DNA from: Haloterrigena gelatinilytica
GTDB lineage: Archaea; Halobacteriota; Halobacteria; Halobacteriales; Natrialbaceae
Direction: 5' to 3'
DNA length: 64,000 bases
NCBI RefSeq assembly: GCF_013342145.1
Contig: NZ_JABUQZ010000001.1
Location: 2,666,001-2,730,000, forward strand
A model generated the notes under the pieces. The model saw only the letters and a program-made list of their open reading frames with translations, was not told the origin of the DNA and searched no databases. This document shows, piece after piece, positions 8,591-17,503 of this stretch. The translations under genes and the position numbers were made by a program. Position 1 is the first letter of the stretch; the number at the start of each line of letters is the position of its first letter.

Positions 8591-9366
8591 TCGTCGCCGC
8601 TGGACCCGGATTCTTCCGTCCCCGCGGTAGCTCCGCCTTCGTCCGCCGCGTCCTCGGCGGTCTCCTCGCCGGGCGGCGTTCCCACGCCCGGCGTCGGTCG
8701 CTCGATCGCGTCGATCACGCGTTTCCGGCGGTGGATCGTCCGATAGCCCCGGCGCAGCAGTCGGTCCAGTAGCGAGTCGGAGACCCGGGCGCTCACCCGG
8801 CCGTCGCGGATCGCGTCGACGATCGACTCGGGGGTGAGCCGATCGGCCTCGACGACCGTGTACGCCCGCCCCACCTCGAAGGGGTAGTGGGCGTCGCTGC
8901 CGCCGACCAGCGGGAGGTCGCGTTCCTCGGCCAGTTGCTCCACGAGCGGCCGCGAGCGCGGGTGTTTGCCGTTGACTTCGATCGCGTCGAAGGGGATGTC
9001 CTCGAGTTCCCGCACCGTGCTGTTCCGGAAGGGGTGGGCGACGATCGCGGCGCAGCCCCGGTCGTGTGCCAGCGCGACCGCCTCCTCGGGGGAGAGCGCG
9101 CCGGGTTTGGTCGCTTCCGGCGGGTCGGGCCCGACGACGAGGACGTGGCCGCGGTCGGTCGTGATCTCGATCCCCGGCAGCGTCTGCGCGCCGCCGGGCG
9201 GATCCAGCGGCGTGTAGTAGTCGTGGTTGGTCGTCGCGACGCCCGCGAGGCCGCGGCGATCGGCGGCCCGGGCGAGCAGTCGGACGCCCAGCGGGTCGAA
9301 GCGGTCGCCGAGGCGCCGACGACCGTGAAAGAACCTCGTGTGCGCGTGGAGGTCGACGGAGTACAT
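8587..9366 (-). CDS. PHP-domain phosphoesterase
   Basis: A 259-residue metal-dependent phosphoesterase-like protein. PHP motifs run in order: DLHAHTRFFH at the N-terminus, TTNHDY, IVAHPFRN and GGSDAHYP, which supply the His/Asp ligands for a trinuclear metal site. The last 40 residues are acidic and low-complexity. The much longer open frame (to 10935) runs through the divergent kinase gene and is not coding. The start at 9366 gives the canonical PHP N-terminus. The substrate is unknown. Confidence 0.85.
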   Translation of the reverse strand: MYSVDLHAHTRFFHGRRRLGDRFDPLGVRLLARAADRRGLAGVATTNHDYYTPLDPPGGAQTLPGIEITTDRGHVLVVGPDPPEATKPGALSPEEAVALAHDRGCAAIVAHPFRNSTVRELEDIPFDAIEVNGKHPRSRPLVEQLAEERDLPLVGGSDAHYPFEVGRAYTVVEADRLTPESIVDAIRDGRVSARVSDSLLDRLLRRGYRTIHRRKRVIDAIERPTPGVGTPPGEETAEDAADEGGATAGTEESGSSGDD

Positions 9367-9420
9367 GGAAGGGCAAACGCCGGGCAGACCCTTTTGCGTG
9401 CGGCCGGCATCTCCTGTAGT

Positions 9421-10368
9421 ATGGGATCCGACGGCGCGAGCGACCGCGTTCTGGTTCTCAACCCGGTGAGCGGGAGCGGAGACCACGTGGACGAGGTCGT
9501 CGAACTGGCGGCCGATCACGGCTTCGAGATTCGAAAGACCGAGGAAGGCGGCGACGCGAAGCGATTCGCCCGCGAGGCCGCCCCCGAGGCCGATCTGGTC
9601 GCCGCGGCCGGCGGGGACGGGACGGTCAACGCCGTCGCCAACGGCGTCGCAGCGGCGGCCGCCCTCGAGTCGACGACCGTCGGGGTCGTCCCCGCGGGGA
9701 CGGGCAACAACTTCGCCTCGAACATCGGAGTCCGAGGACTCGAGCACGCGTTCGACGTGATCGAGGACGGCCGCCGTCGGCGGATCGACCTCGGGATCGC
9801 GAACGACCGCGTCTTCGTCAACTCCTGTGTCGGCGGGATCACCGCCGCGGCCAGCGGCGAGACGTCCTCGGAGAGCAAGGCGGAACTCGGCGTGCTCGCG
9901 TACGTGAAGAACACGATCGAGACGGTCGGCGAGTTCGACTCGCTCCCGCTGCGGGTGAAGACGGCCGCGGGGCCGAACGGGGAGCGAGCGCGGGCCTGGG
10001 AGGGCAGGGCCCTGTTCGTCCTCATCGGCAACTGCCGGCGCTTCACCGGCGCGCGGACCGCCCAGGCCGACGTCGAGGACGGGCTGTTCGAGGTCACGAT
10101 CGTCGAGGACGCCGCGGTCACGGAACTGCTCGGCGGCGCGGCCCGACAGGGGCTGCTCGACGCCGATAGCGACTGCATCATCACGCGGCGGACGCCGTCG
10201 CTCGAGATCGAGAGCCGGCGCGACGCCGTCGAGTACAGCCTCGACGGCGAGATGCTCGAGACCGAGACGCTTCACCTCGAGACCGACGCGAGCGCGCTCG
10301 AGATCGCCGTCGGAGACGAGTATCGGATCGACCCGGACGAGGAGGCGACGAACGGCGGGCTCGTCTGA
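9421..10368 (+). CDS. Diacylglycerol kinase-family lipid kinase (YegS/BmrU-like)
   Basis: A 315-residue protein with the DAGK catalytic signature: NPVSGSG near the N-terminus, AAGGDGTVNAV (the nucleotide-binding GGDGT) and VPAGTGNNFASN. The C-terminal beta-domain ends with DGEMLETETLHLE. Such enzymes phosphorylate lipid hydroxyls; in archaea a role in ether-lipid metabolism is plausible but unproven. The ATG at 9421 is preceded by a short intergenic gap shared with the divergent PHP gene. Confidence 0.88.
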   Translation: MGSDGASDRVLVLNPVSGSGDHVDEVVELAADHGFEIRKTEEGGDAKRFAREAAPEADLVAAAGGDGTVNAVANGVAAAAALESTTVGVVPAGTGNNFASNIGVRGLEHAFDVIEDGRRRRIDLGIANDRVFVNSCVGGITAAASGETSSESKAELGVLAYVKNTIETVGEFDSLPLRVKTAAGPNGERARAWEGRALFVLIGNCRRFTGARTAQADVEDGLFEVTIVEDAAVTELLGGAARQGLLDADSDCIITRRTPSLEIESRRDAVEYSLDGEMLETETLHLETDASALEIAVGDEYRIDPDEEATNGGLV

Positions 10369-10449
10369 CGCGCACACCGCGGGGTTGAACCGCGCGCACC
10401 GCCGCGGCGAGACGATACTGGTTTCAAGACCCGCTGTGATTGTGGGGGT

Positions 10450-11010
10450 ATGAGTACGCCACAGGACGACCTTTCCCACGAGAACGCCGAACAGGACGTG
10501 ATCGCCGTCGACGCCGACGACACCGAACTCGAGCTCGTCAACCGGCTCGAGGCCCACACCGGCGACGGAATTCGCCACCGAGCGTTTACGTCGCTGGTCT
10601 TCGACGGCGAGGGGAACATTCTGCTGGCCCAGCGAGCCCCCGACAAGCGACTCTGGGGAACCTACTGGGACGGAACCGTCGCCTCCCACCCCGTCGAGGG
10701 ACAGAGCCAGGAGGAAGCGACGCGCCAGCGACTCGAGGAGGAACTCGGGATCACCCCCGACCAGTACGGCGACCTGCGGCTGACCGACCGCTTCGAGTAC
10801 AAGCGCTACTTCGAGAACGCGGGCGTCGAACACGAGGTCTGTGCCGTCCTGCAGCTGACCCTGTCCGATCGCGACCTCGATCCCGACGAGGAGGAGGTCG
10901 CGGGCCTGATGTGGGTCCCCTACGAGCGACTCCACTCGAACCCCGAATGGTACCGCCAGCTCCGCCTCTGTCCCTGGTTCGAGATCGCGATGCGACGCGA
11001 CGTCCGGTAG
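10450..11010 (+). CDS. idi: Isopentenyl-diphosphate delta-isomerase, type I (Nudix fold)
   Basis: A 186-residue Nudix protein that interconverts IPP and DMAPP to start isoprenoid (archaeal lipid and carotenoid) synthesis. Motifs are LLAQRAPDKRLWGTYWDG, the VASHP loop, a Nudix-like helix EEATRQRLEEELGI, and EHEVCAV carrying the conserved catalytic Glu. The position of the bacterial catalytic Cys (NxxCxHP-type loop) is Ala78 here. The gene stands alone after the lipid-kinase gene. Confidence 0.9.
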   Translation: MSTPQDDLSHENAEQDVIAVDADDTELELVNRLEAHTGDGIRHRAFTSLVFDGEGNILLAQRAPDKRLWGTYWDGTVASHPVEGQSQEEATRQRLEEELGITPDQYGDLRLTDRFEYKRYFENAGVEHEVCAVLQLTLSDRDLDPDEEEVAGLMWVPYERLHSNPEWYRQLRLCPWFEIAMRRDVR

Positions 11011-11254
11011 CGCCGTCGATCGCGATCCGATAGCGTCATTCTGACACGTCCGCCGAATCGGCCGATCCCGAACCCCGACGTCACCGAACGCCGAGCGCCG
11101 GCCGTTCGGACGGCTCGAGGACGTAACTCCCGCGGTTTTCCCGAACGAGAATTGGGAGACGAGACGGTCGTCTCTCGACGACGGACACCGTCTAGAAACA
11201 GTACACTAGCGGGAGGTTTATTAGTGAGTGCCCACACATGAAGGATAGACTGCG

Positions 11255-12628
11255 ATGGTCAGTGATACGTTCAGGCGTCTTCTCCGGGGGAGCGTCGCCA
11301 CTTCGTCCGCGTCGGCGGGGAGTTCGACCGCGACGGGATCGACGGCGGAGACGGGACCGTCGCCCGAATCGGCGCGACCCGAGGGCGAGCCGCTGGATAT
11401 CTGTCTGTTGAGCTACCGATCGAACCCCTACTCCGGCGGCCAGGGCGTCTACGTGAAGTACCTGAGCCGAGCGCTGACCGACCTCGGACACTCGGTCGAC
11501 GTGATTTCGGGGAAGCCCTACCCCGAACTCGACGACGACGTCGGGCTGGTGAAGTTGCCCGGCGAGAACGTCGTCGACGAACTCGACCGACTGGGACAGT
11601 TCGATCCCTCTTATCTCCGCGATCCACTGGCGATGTACGAGTGGCTGAGCGCGCTCACCGGCGGCTTCCCCGACCCCTACGCCTTCGGCCGCCGCGTCGT
11701 CGACTACTTCGAGAAACTGCAACCCGAGTACGACGTGATCCACGACAACCAGTCGCTGTGTTACGGGCTGCAGACGTTACGCGAACGGGGCCACCCCGTG
11801 GTGGCGACGGTTCACCACCCGATCACCGTCGACCGCGACGTCGCCCTCGCCGCGGCCGACGGCTGGGGCGAGCGGCTGCTGATCCGCCGCTGGTACCGGT
11901 TCCTCCGGATGCAACGCGAGGTCGTCCGCGACCTCCCCCACGTCCTGACCGTCTCCGAAGCGGCCAAGCGCCGCACCGTCGCCGACTTCGGCGCCGACCC
12001 CGACGCGCTCCGCGTCGTCCACAACGGGATCGACACCGACCTGTTCGAACCCGTCGACCGAGAGAACGACCGCCCGCGCGTGATGACGACCGTCAGCGCC
12101 GACGTGCCGCTGAAGGGCGCTCGCTATCTGCTCGAGGCCTTCGCCGACGTTCGCGAGCACGTCGACGCCGAACTCGTCGTCGTCGGCGAGTTCGACGAGG
12201 GCGGCGACTGCGAGCGACTGGTCTCGACGCTGGGCATCGAGGACGCCGTCGAGACCCACAGCGAGATCAGCTACGACCGGATGATCGAACTCTACGGCAC
12301 CGCCGACGTCGCCGTCGTCCCCTCGCTGTACGAGGGCTTCGGCCTCCCGGCGGGCGAGGCGATGGCCTGTGGCGTCCCGGTCGTCGCCACCACCGGCGGC
12401 GCCTTGCCCGAGGTAGTCGGCGACGCCGGCGTCCTCGTCGAACCGGGCGACGTCGGCGAGATGGCCGGCGCGATCCGCGAGTTGCTCGCGGACGACGCCC
12501 GCCGCGATCGGCTAGGCGAGCGGGCCCGCGAGCGCATCGTCGAGGAGTTCGACTGGGAGCGAGCCGCCCGCGAGACCGTCCGCACGTACCGAACCGCGAT
12601 CGAGGCCCGACAGACGCGGGAGGCTTGA
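11255..12628 (+). CDS. GT4-family glycosyltransferase
   Basis: A 457-residue GT-B glycosyltransferase. The N-terminal domain has YSGGQGVYVKYLSRAL (acceptor side, glycine loop). The C-terminal domain has VHNGIDTDLF and the nucleotide-sugar signature YEGFGLPAGEAMACGVPVV. It is probably retaining and works on a membrane lipid or surface glycan. It is first in a block with a methyltransferase 2 bases downstream. A TATA-like gtttattag at about 11216-11224 precedes it. The Ser/Thr/Gly-rich first 35 residues are poorly conserved in character. Confidence 0.9.
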   Translation: MVSDTFRRLLRGSVATSSASAGSSTATGSTAETGPSPESARPEGEPLDICLLSYRSNPYSGGQGVYVKYLSRALTDLGHSVDVISGKPYPELDDDVGLVKLPGENVVDELDRLGQFDPSYLRDPLAMYEWLSALTGGFPDPYAFGRRVVDYFEKLQPEYDVIHDNQSLCYGLQTLRERGHPVVATVHHPITVDRDVALAAADGWGERLLIRRWYRFLRMQREVVRDLPHVLTVSEAAKRRTVADFGADPDALRVVHNGIDTDLFEPVDRENDRPRVMTTVSADVPLKGARYLLEAFADVREHVDAELVVVGEFDEGGDCERLVSTLGIEDAVETHSEISYDRMIELYGTADVAVVPSLYEGFGLPAGEAMACGVPVVATTGGALPEVVGDAGVLVEPGDVGEMAGAIRELLADDARRDRLGERARERIVEEFDWERAARETVRTYRTAIEARQTREA

Positions 12629-12630
12629 TC

Positions 12631-13353
12631 ATGGAGACGATCGATTTCGACCGGATAACGCTGACCCCCGGGATGCGCGTCTTAGACGTCGGCTGCGGGG
12701 AGGGCCGACACGTCCACGCCGCCGCCCTCGAGAACGTCCGGGAGGTCGTCGGCGTCGACATCGGACGAGAGAACCTGACCGCCGCTCGCGAGGACTACGA
12801 CGAATACATCGCCCCGGAGACGGACGTCCCGGTCACGTTCGCCGCTGGCGACGCGCTTCGGCTCCCCTTCGAGGACGGCGCCTTCGACGTCGTCTGCTGT
12901 ACCGAAGTCCTCGAGCACATTCCCGACTACGAGTCGGCGCTGGACGAACTCCGTCGGGTCTGCAAGCCGGGGGGGACGCTCGCGGTCAGCGTCCCCCGCG
13001 AGGGTCCCGAACGGATCTGCTGGGCGCTGTCCGAGGAGTACCACCAGGTCGAGGGCGGCCACGTCCGCATCTTCGACCGGGATGAACTGCGGGCCGCGAT
13101 CGAGCGACGGGGCTTCCGCCGGATCGACGACCACTTCGCCCACGCCCTGCACGTCCCCTACTGGTGGCTGAAGTGTCTCTGGTGGGACCGCGACCGGCGC
13201 GGCGAGGCGCCGCTTCCCCTGCGGGCCTACGATCGCTTCCTCGAGTGGGACGTCCTCGAGTCGCCCCGGCCGGTGCGATTGCTCGAGCGCGCGCTGGATC
13301 CCCTCCTAGGAAAGAGCGTCGTCTACTACTTCGAACTGGAGGGGCCAGCGTGA
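12631..13353 (+). CDS. Class I SAM-dependent methyltransferase
   Basis: A 240-residue methyltransferase. Motif I is VLDVGCGEGRHVHAA and the post-motif region is DVVCCTEVLEHIPDYESAL, as in the Methyltransf_11/UbiE-like group. It starts 2 bases after the glycosyltransferase stop, and its TGA overlaps the GTG of the next gene (GTGA), so translation of the three genes is probably coupled. A sugar or glycolipid O-methyl substrate is inferred from context. Confidence 0.9.
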   Translation: METIDFDRITLTPGMRVLDVGCGEGRHVHAAALENVREVVGVDIGRENLTAAREDYDEYIAPETDVPVTFAAGDALRLPFEDGAFDVVCCTEVLEHIPDYESALDELRRVCKPGGTLAVSVPREGPERICWALSEEYHQVEGGHVRIFDRDELRAAIERRGFRRIDDHFAHALHVPYWWLKCLWWDRDRRGEAPLPLRAYDRFLEWDVLESPRPVRLLERALDPLLGKSVVYYFELEGPA

Positions 13354-14405
13354 ACGACGGCCCCGGGCCGCGGTCGCTGTCCGACTGGGGCCTCGAGCCC
13401 GCGGTCGACCACATCGAGCGCGTTCAGCGCGCGGACGGGCTGATCCTCTGGTACCCCGATGGCCCCGCCGACCCCTGGGACCACGTCGAGAGCGCGATGG
13501 CGCTATCGATCGCCGGCCGCAACGAGGCCGCCCGCCGCGCCTACCGCTGGGTGGCCGACGCCCAACACGACGACGGCGCGCTGTGGGCGACCTACGGCGA
13601 CAGCGAGGACGACGACGGCGCCCACGACGGCGACGAACCGCGCAAGGAGACCCACCGGAGCGCCTACGTCGCCGTCGGCGCCTGGCACCACTATTGCTGT
13701 ACCGAGGACCGCGACTTTCTCGAGAACCTGTGGCCGACCGTCCGCGACGCCCTCGCCTTCGCCTGCGACCACCAGGCCCCGACCGGCGAGATCTACTGGA
13801 CCGTCGACCCCGACGGCGAGGTCTACGAGGACGCGCTGATCGCCGGCTGCGCCTCCATCTACAAGAGCCTCGCCTGCGGCGCGGCGATCGCGGACGCTCT
13901 CGGCCGCACCGAGGCACGGGATCGGTGGCTCGAGGCCCGCGCCGACCTCGGCGCGGCGATCCGAACCCGGCCCGACCGGTTCGACCGCACCTGGGAGAGC
14001 AAGTCGCGGTACGCGATGGACTGGTTCTACCCGGTCCTCTGTGGCGTCGTGATCGGCGATTCCGCGCGGGACCGTCTCGACGCCGGCGCGGATCGGTTCC
14101 TCGAGGAAGAGTTGGGCTGTCGCTGCGTCGCCGACGAGCCGTGGGTGACCGTCGCCGAGTCCTGCGAACTCGTGCTCTCGCTGGCCGCGGTCGGCCGGAC
14201 GGAGCGTGCGCGTGAGATCCTCGAGTGGCTCTTTCAGTGGACCGACGACGAGGGGATCTTCTGGACGGGCTACCAGTTCGAGGACGAGGCGTTCTGGCCG
14301 GGCGAACGGCCGACGTGGACCGGCGCGGCCGCGGTGCTGGCTGCCGATGCGTTGTCGGGATTGTCGGGGGCTGCGGATCTCTTCACCGACCCGCGTCCGG
14401 AGTGA
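13350..14405 (+). CDS. Alpha/alpha-barrel (six-hairpin) protein of the glycan cluster
   Basis: A 351-residue protein with repeated helical hairpins rich in Trp and aromatic pairs (RRAYRWVADAQHDDGALWATY, DWFYPVLCGVV, WLFQWTDDEGIFWTGYQ). This is typical of the (alpha/alpha)6 toroid shared by glycoside hydrolases and prenyltransferases; homologues are often labelled prenyltransferase. Acidic and aromatic residues suit sugar binding. The GTG start overlaps the methyltransferase stop. The context favours trimming or modifying the same glycan, but the activity is unknown. Confidence 0.75.
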   Translation: MNDGPGPRSLSDWGLEPAVDHIERVQRADGLILWYPDGPADPWDHVESAMALSIAGRNEAARRAYRWVADAQHDDGALWATYGDSEDDDGAHDGDEPRKETHRSAYVAVGAWHHYCCTEDRDFLENLWPTVRDALAFACDHQAPTGEIYWTVDPDGEVYEDALIAGCASIYKSLACGAAIADALGRTEARDRWLEARADLGAAIRTRPDRFDRTWESKSRYAMDWFYPVLCGVVIGDSARDRLDAGADRFLEEELGCRCVADEPWVTVAESCELVLSLAAVGRTERAREILEWLFQWTDDEGIFWTGYQFEDEAFWPGERPTWTGAAAVLAADALSGLSGAADLFTDPRPE

Positions 14406-14459
14406 GATCGGATCGGTGACGCTCCTCGAGTCGAGACGGGATCGTTCGGTGCGGACGCG

Positions 14460-14594
14460 TTATCTGTCCGTGAACGCTCTGAGTACGCCCCCGGCGAGTA
14501 TCAGCGTCGCTCCGAAAACGATCCCCAACGGCGGCGGGAGCGGCGTGAGCCGCACGAGCCCGACGAGTATGACGATGGTCGAGAGTCGAACCAC
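14460..14594 (-). CDS. Small hydrophobic membrane protein (44 aa)
   Basis: A short reading frame with a GTG start at 14594, just after a GGGGAG tract, reading VVRLSTIVILVGLVRLTPLP and then GIVFGATLILAGG, and ending AFTDR. Two hydrophobic segments are separated by a Pro-rich turn, as in haloarchaeal small two-helix membrane proteins. It is convergent with the glycan-cluster gene ending at 14405. The coding call rests on composition only. Confidence 0.45.
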   Translation of the reverse strand: MVRLSTIVILVGLVRLTPLPPPLGIVFGATLILAGGVLRAFTDR

Positions 14595-15037
14595 GGCTCC
14601 CCTAGCACGAACACACTGAAAAGGCCGCTGCGCGGTTACTCAAGCGGCGAGTCGGACGCGCGTCGCTCGCTGTGGCTACGACGCGTTCGCTCACTCCGTC
14701 CCCACGGACGACGGAATTCGTGCGATTCCCGTAGGGACAGCGCGGATGGAGGTGGGGAGTCGTACCTGGCGCTACTCACCGTCAGATAGCGGCATCGTCT
14801 ACGACGAACTCAACGAGTGAAAGAACGACGAAGCCTTCCGCCAAGAGAACGCTTTCCAGGAATCCATACTGGAAGGGATAAACGGAGAGTCCGAGGAAAA
14901 TCAACGCACCGATGAATGCGATCACGCTGATCAAAATCGTCTGCGTCATCTGCTTCATACGCCAGCTACGGGACTACAGTAAAAAATGTACGTATATCAA
15001 CTGATTCGCCGCCACCTACACGAGTTCGCGTCGAGCG
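14595..15037. other. Intergenic region with one small ORF; remainder unassigned
   Basis: Between the glycan block and the methyltransferase at 15038, only the 58-residue ORF (14782-14958) looks coding. Bases 14620-14780 and 14990-15037 show no tRNA-like fold, repeat or operator that I can support. Confidence 0.5.
14782..14958 (-). CDS. Small two-helix membrane protein (58 aa)
   Basis: An ATG at 14958 (MKQMTQTILISVIAFIG) opens a 58-residue frame with two hydrophobic segments (residues about 8-28 and 36-52) around a YPFQYG turn and an acidic tail (VDDAAI). Codon use is AT-richer than its neighbours. The AT-rich stretch agggactacagtaaaaaatg (about 14969-14988) could hold its promoter. It has no recognisable family; signal-peptide-like behaviour cannot be excluded. 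Confidence 0.6.
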   Translation of the reverse strand: MKQMTQTILISVIAFIGALIFLGLSVYPFQYGFLESVLLAEGFVVLSLVEFVVDDAAI

Positions 15038-15766
15038 CTATCGTGATTGCCGCCCGATTCCCGTATCACAGACCACGCACGACTGCAATCCGTTTTCCTC
15101 GGTAAACCGATCGAACAGTCGCGAGAGGCGTACGTCGTGACTCGCCAGCACCCCGCCCGACTCGAGGTGGGAGAGCGCCGTCTCGTACTCGAAGCGCATG
15201 TGGGGCAGCCGGTGGTCCGAGTCGTGCAAGAACAGATCGAGCGGCCCGACGCGCTCGAGAAGGGCCGGCAGCACCTCGCGCGCGTCCCCGCGATGGAGCC
15301 GCCAGCGGTCGCGACACCGGTCCGGAATCAGGTGGCCGTAGTCGAACCGACCGGGCGGGCCGCCGGGCAGATCCACCGCGTGCAGCGTCCCGCCGCCGTT
15401 TCGCTCCATCGCCGCCAGAATATGCGCGTCGAACGAGCCGAACAGAACCCCGGTTTCGACGGCGGTCTCGACCTCGAGGGCGCGACAGACGACGTACAGC
15501 GTCGCGCCGTCGCGCCAGTGGGTGGTGTCGGTGGCGACGCCGGCCTCGTGAATCTCCGCCACGCGGTCGGCGTAGGCGTCGTGGAACCACTCGAGGGAGT
15601 CGTACTCGCGTTCGTACTCCCGCAGTTCGGCAATGGATGCCGGGAGTACCGCGGCCAGCCGCTCGGCTCGCTCGTCGGTCTCCCGGCCGTAATCGAGTCG
15701 CCGACGCTCGAGGCCCAGCCGGGCCTTGCGAAGGGCGTAGATCGCGTCTCGAAGAGTGCTCGTCAC
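15038..15766 (-). CDS. Class I SAM-dependent methyltransferase (Methyltransf_24-like)
   Basis: A 242-residue protein. Motif I is VETGVLFGSFDAHILAAM, with HAVDLPGG next and a central LFLHDSDHRLPHMRFEYETAL. These are features of Methyltransf_24/cephalosporin-hydroxylase-like methyltransferases that often act on sugars. It starts with GTG at 15766, overlapping the stop of the upstream sulfatase-like gene (GTGA on the minus strand), so the two are translationally coupled. The helical N-terminal 80 residues are charged. Confidence 0.82.
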   Translation of the reverse strand: MTSTLRDAIYALRKARLGLERRRLDYGRETDERAERLAAVLPASIAELREYEREYDSLEWFHDAYADRVAEIHEAGVATDTTHWRDGATLYVVCRALEVETAVETGVLFGSFDAHILAAMERNGGGTLHAVDLPGGPPGRFDYGHLIPDRCRDRWRLHRGDAREVLPALLERVGPLDLFLHDSDHRLPHMRFEYETALSHLESGGVLASHDVRLSRLFDRFTEENGLQSCVVCDTGIGRQSR

Positions 15767-16839
15767 CGGTAGCCCAGCGCCTCGAGGCGCGATTCGATCT
15801 CGTCACCGCTGTCGGAACCGCCCGCTCCCGTCCCGCGTCCCTCGCGGATCGCGTCGGGGAGCGCCGGATCGCAGGTACCCAGATCCCGTCCCTCGCGGAC
15901 GACCCACGGGACGCGCCGCAACGCGGGCACGGGCGTTCCGGGCGGGTGCGACCAGACGCCGAGTTCGCCGAGCGCGTTGCCGTGATCGCTGGTCATCGCG
16001 ACCCGGCCGTCGCAGTTCTCGAGGAGGCGCGCGACGTCGTCTAGCACCCACTCGAGGTTGTCCCGGTAGGCCCGCCAGACCGCCTCGAAGGACAGATCGC
16101 CGTCGCGGACCCGCAGCCAGGGATCGTTCATCGAGCCCTCGTCGTCGTCGGCCTCGGCGAAGGCCTCGAGGGCCTCCCGCTCTTCGGCCGTGAGATCCTC
16201 GAGGTCGAGGTCCTCGTCCGCCGGGTCGTCGCCGTCCTCGCCGCCGGCGAACTGCCCCCAGTGTTCGATGTCGGCCGAGCCGAAGAACCACTCCGGGCGG
16301 GATCGGAACGGGGCATGGGGTTGCATGTAGTGGACGAGGACGCGATCGACGCCGAGTTCCTCGCGACGGCGCCAGATCGCGATCGCGGCGTCGGTCAGCG
16401 ACTCGGGCGGGATCGTCGAGATGCCGCCGTCGACCCAGTCGTCCCGCCAGGCCTCGTGGAAGACGCCGAAGTCGGCCTCGGAGAGCGGTAACACCTCGTC
16501 GGAGGTGACGAGGATGTGCTCGCAGGACTGGGAGGAAAAGGGGTTGCCGGTCACGTACGCGGTGCGAGCCATCTCCTCGCGGTAGGCGGGTGCGAAGGTT
16601 CGGTCCATCCACTCGGCCGACTGCGAGCCGACCGACCACAGCGAGTCGACCCCGTCGGGTCCGGGCAGGGCCTCGTGGCCGGCCGCGGCCGCCTCGCGCA
16701 TGAGGTCGAGCCGGCAGCCGTCGAGAATACAACAGACGTCCCACTCGCGGTCCCAGACGGCGGTCGCGGGTACGAGACGGGAGAGCGCGCGGCCGAAACG
16801 ACCGGTCGCGATCGTCTCGGATAGCGTCGCGATATCCAT
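15763..16839 (-). CDS. Sulfatase / alkaline-phosphatase-superfamily protein
   Basis: A 358-residue protein of the haloarchaeal sulfatase-like group. It has CCILDGCRLDLM near the N-terminus (metal-binding Asp region), YVTGNPFSS, VHYMQPHAPF and the metal motif MTSDHGNALGE near residue 290. A classical CxPSR formylglycine site is not seen, so true sulfate-ester hydrolysis is uncertain; phosphoester or sulfo-group transfer are alternatives. An acidic insert lies at about residues 195-235. The ATG at 16839 is chosen because the longer frame upstream is not protein-like. It is coupled to the methyltransferase downstream. Confidence 0.8.
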   Translation of the reverse strand: MDIATLSETIATGRFGRALSRLVPATAVWDREWDVCCILDGCRLDLMREAAAAGHEALPGPDGVDSLWSVGSQSAEWMDRTFAPAYREEMARTAYVTGNPFSSQSCEHILVTSDEVLPLSEADFGVFHEAWRDDWVDGGISTIPPESLTDAAIAIWRRREELGVDRVLVHYMQPHAPFRSRPEWFFGSADIEHWGQFAGGEDGDDPADEDLDLEDLTAEEREALEAFAEADDDEGSMNDPWLRVRDGDLSFEAVWRAYRDNLEWVLDDVARLLENCDGRVAMTSDHGNALGELGVWSHPPGTPVPALRRVPWVVREGRDLGTCDPALPDAIREGRGTGAGGSDSGDEIESRLEALGYR

Positions 16840-17053
16840 CGGCGTTGACTCCTGTATACTGGCTGGAGACGATTCTGTTAGTAGCTTTTGATCGGCGAAC
16901 CGAACGGTCGTCGATGCCGAGGCCATCGTCGCCGCGGACGCTAGCGGATCGAATCGCGACACGGGGCGGAGATATGCGATTCGGTAACAAGGCTTATTAT
17001 ACGGTAGTTCGTAGCGTCGGTCGTGGACCGATGAAAACGGTCCGTGTGACGTA

Positions 17054-17377
17054 ATGAGTTCCCAACCACCGGAAACCGAGACGCACGAAGTCACGCTCTC
17101 CAGAGACGAGCAATGGGTCGTTCACGCCATTCTCGCGGACTATATCGACGACGCTATCGATTCCGACGAGACCCCGCCGGCGTGGGCGGTCGAACTGCTC
17201 GAGGCCGTCGAGTCCGGAGACAACACGGAGGTACTCACCGGACTCCAGACCCGACGACTCGCCGACGCGATGGGTGACTATCTCGAGCGCGAAGGGATTC
17301 CGGACCGGGACCGCGTCCACGGATCGGACGTCGCCGACCGACTCGAGGCCCACCTCGAGTCCCACGGGACGGCGTAG
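17054..17377 (+). CDS. Conserved haloarchaeal small acidic protein
   Basis: A 107-residue, strongly acidic, helical protein (VTLSRDEQWVVHAILADYID, then LLEAVESGDNTEVLTGLQ). The even charge spacing and amphipathic helices suggest a real soluble protein, and similar short proteins are common in haloarchaea. No catalytic motif is seen and the function is unknown. It is divergent from the sulfatase-like gene. Confidence 0.7.
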   Translation: MSSQPPETETHEVTLSRDEQWVVHAILADYIDDAIDSDETPPAWAVELLEAVESGDNTEVLTGLQTRRLADAMGDYLEREGIPDRDRVHGSDVADRLEAHLESHGTA

Positions 17378-17503
17378 TCCGTCCCGAACAACGGCTAAAG
17401 GCGACGAAACGCGGTCGGACGACCGCGAACGTATTTTGCGGAATCGGGGAGGGACTGAGACGACCGTCCGCGGCGGGTACCGCGAGCGCAGATTGGCGCT
17501 CGA

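Noticed and set aside
8587-10935. 782-residue minus-strand frame through the kinase gene
   Set aside because: Only its last 259 residues have PHP motifs; the rest is the shadow of the plus-strand lipid kinase.
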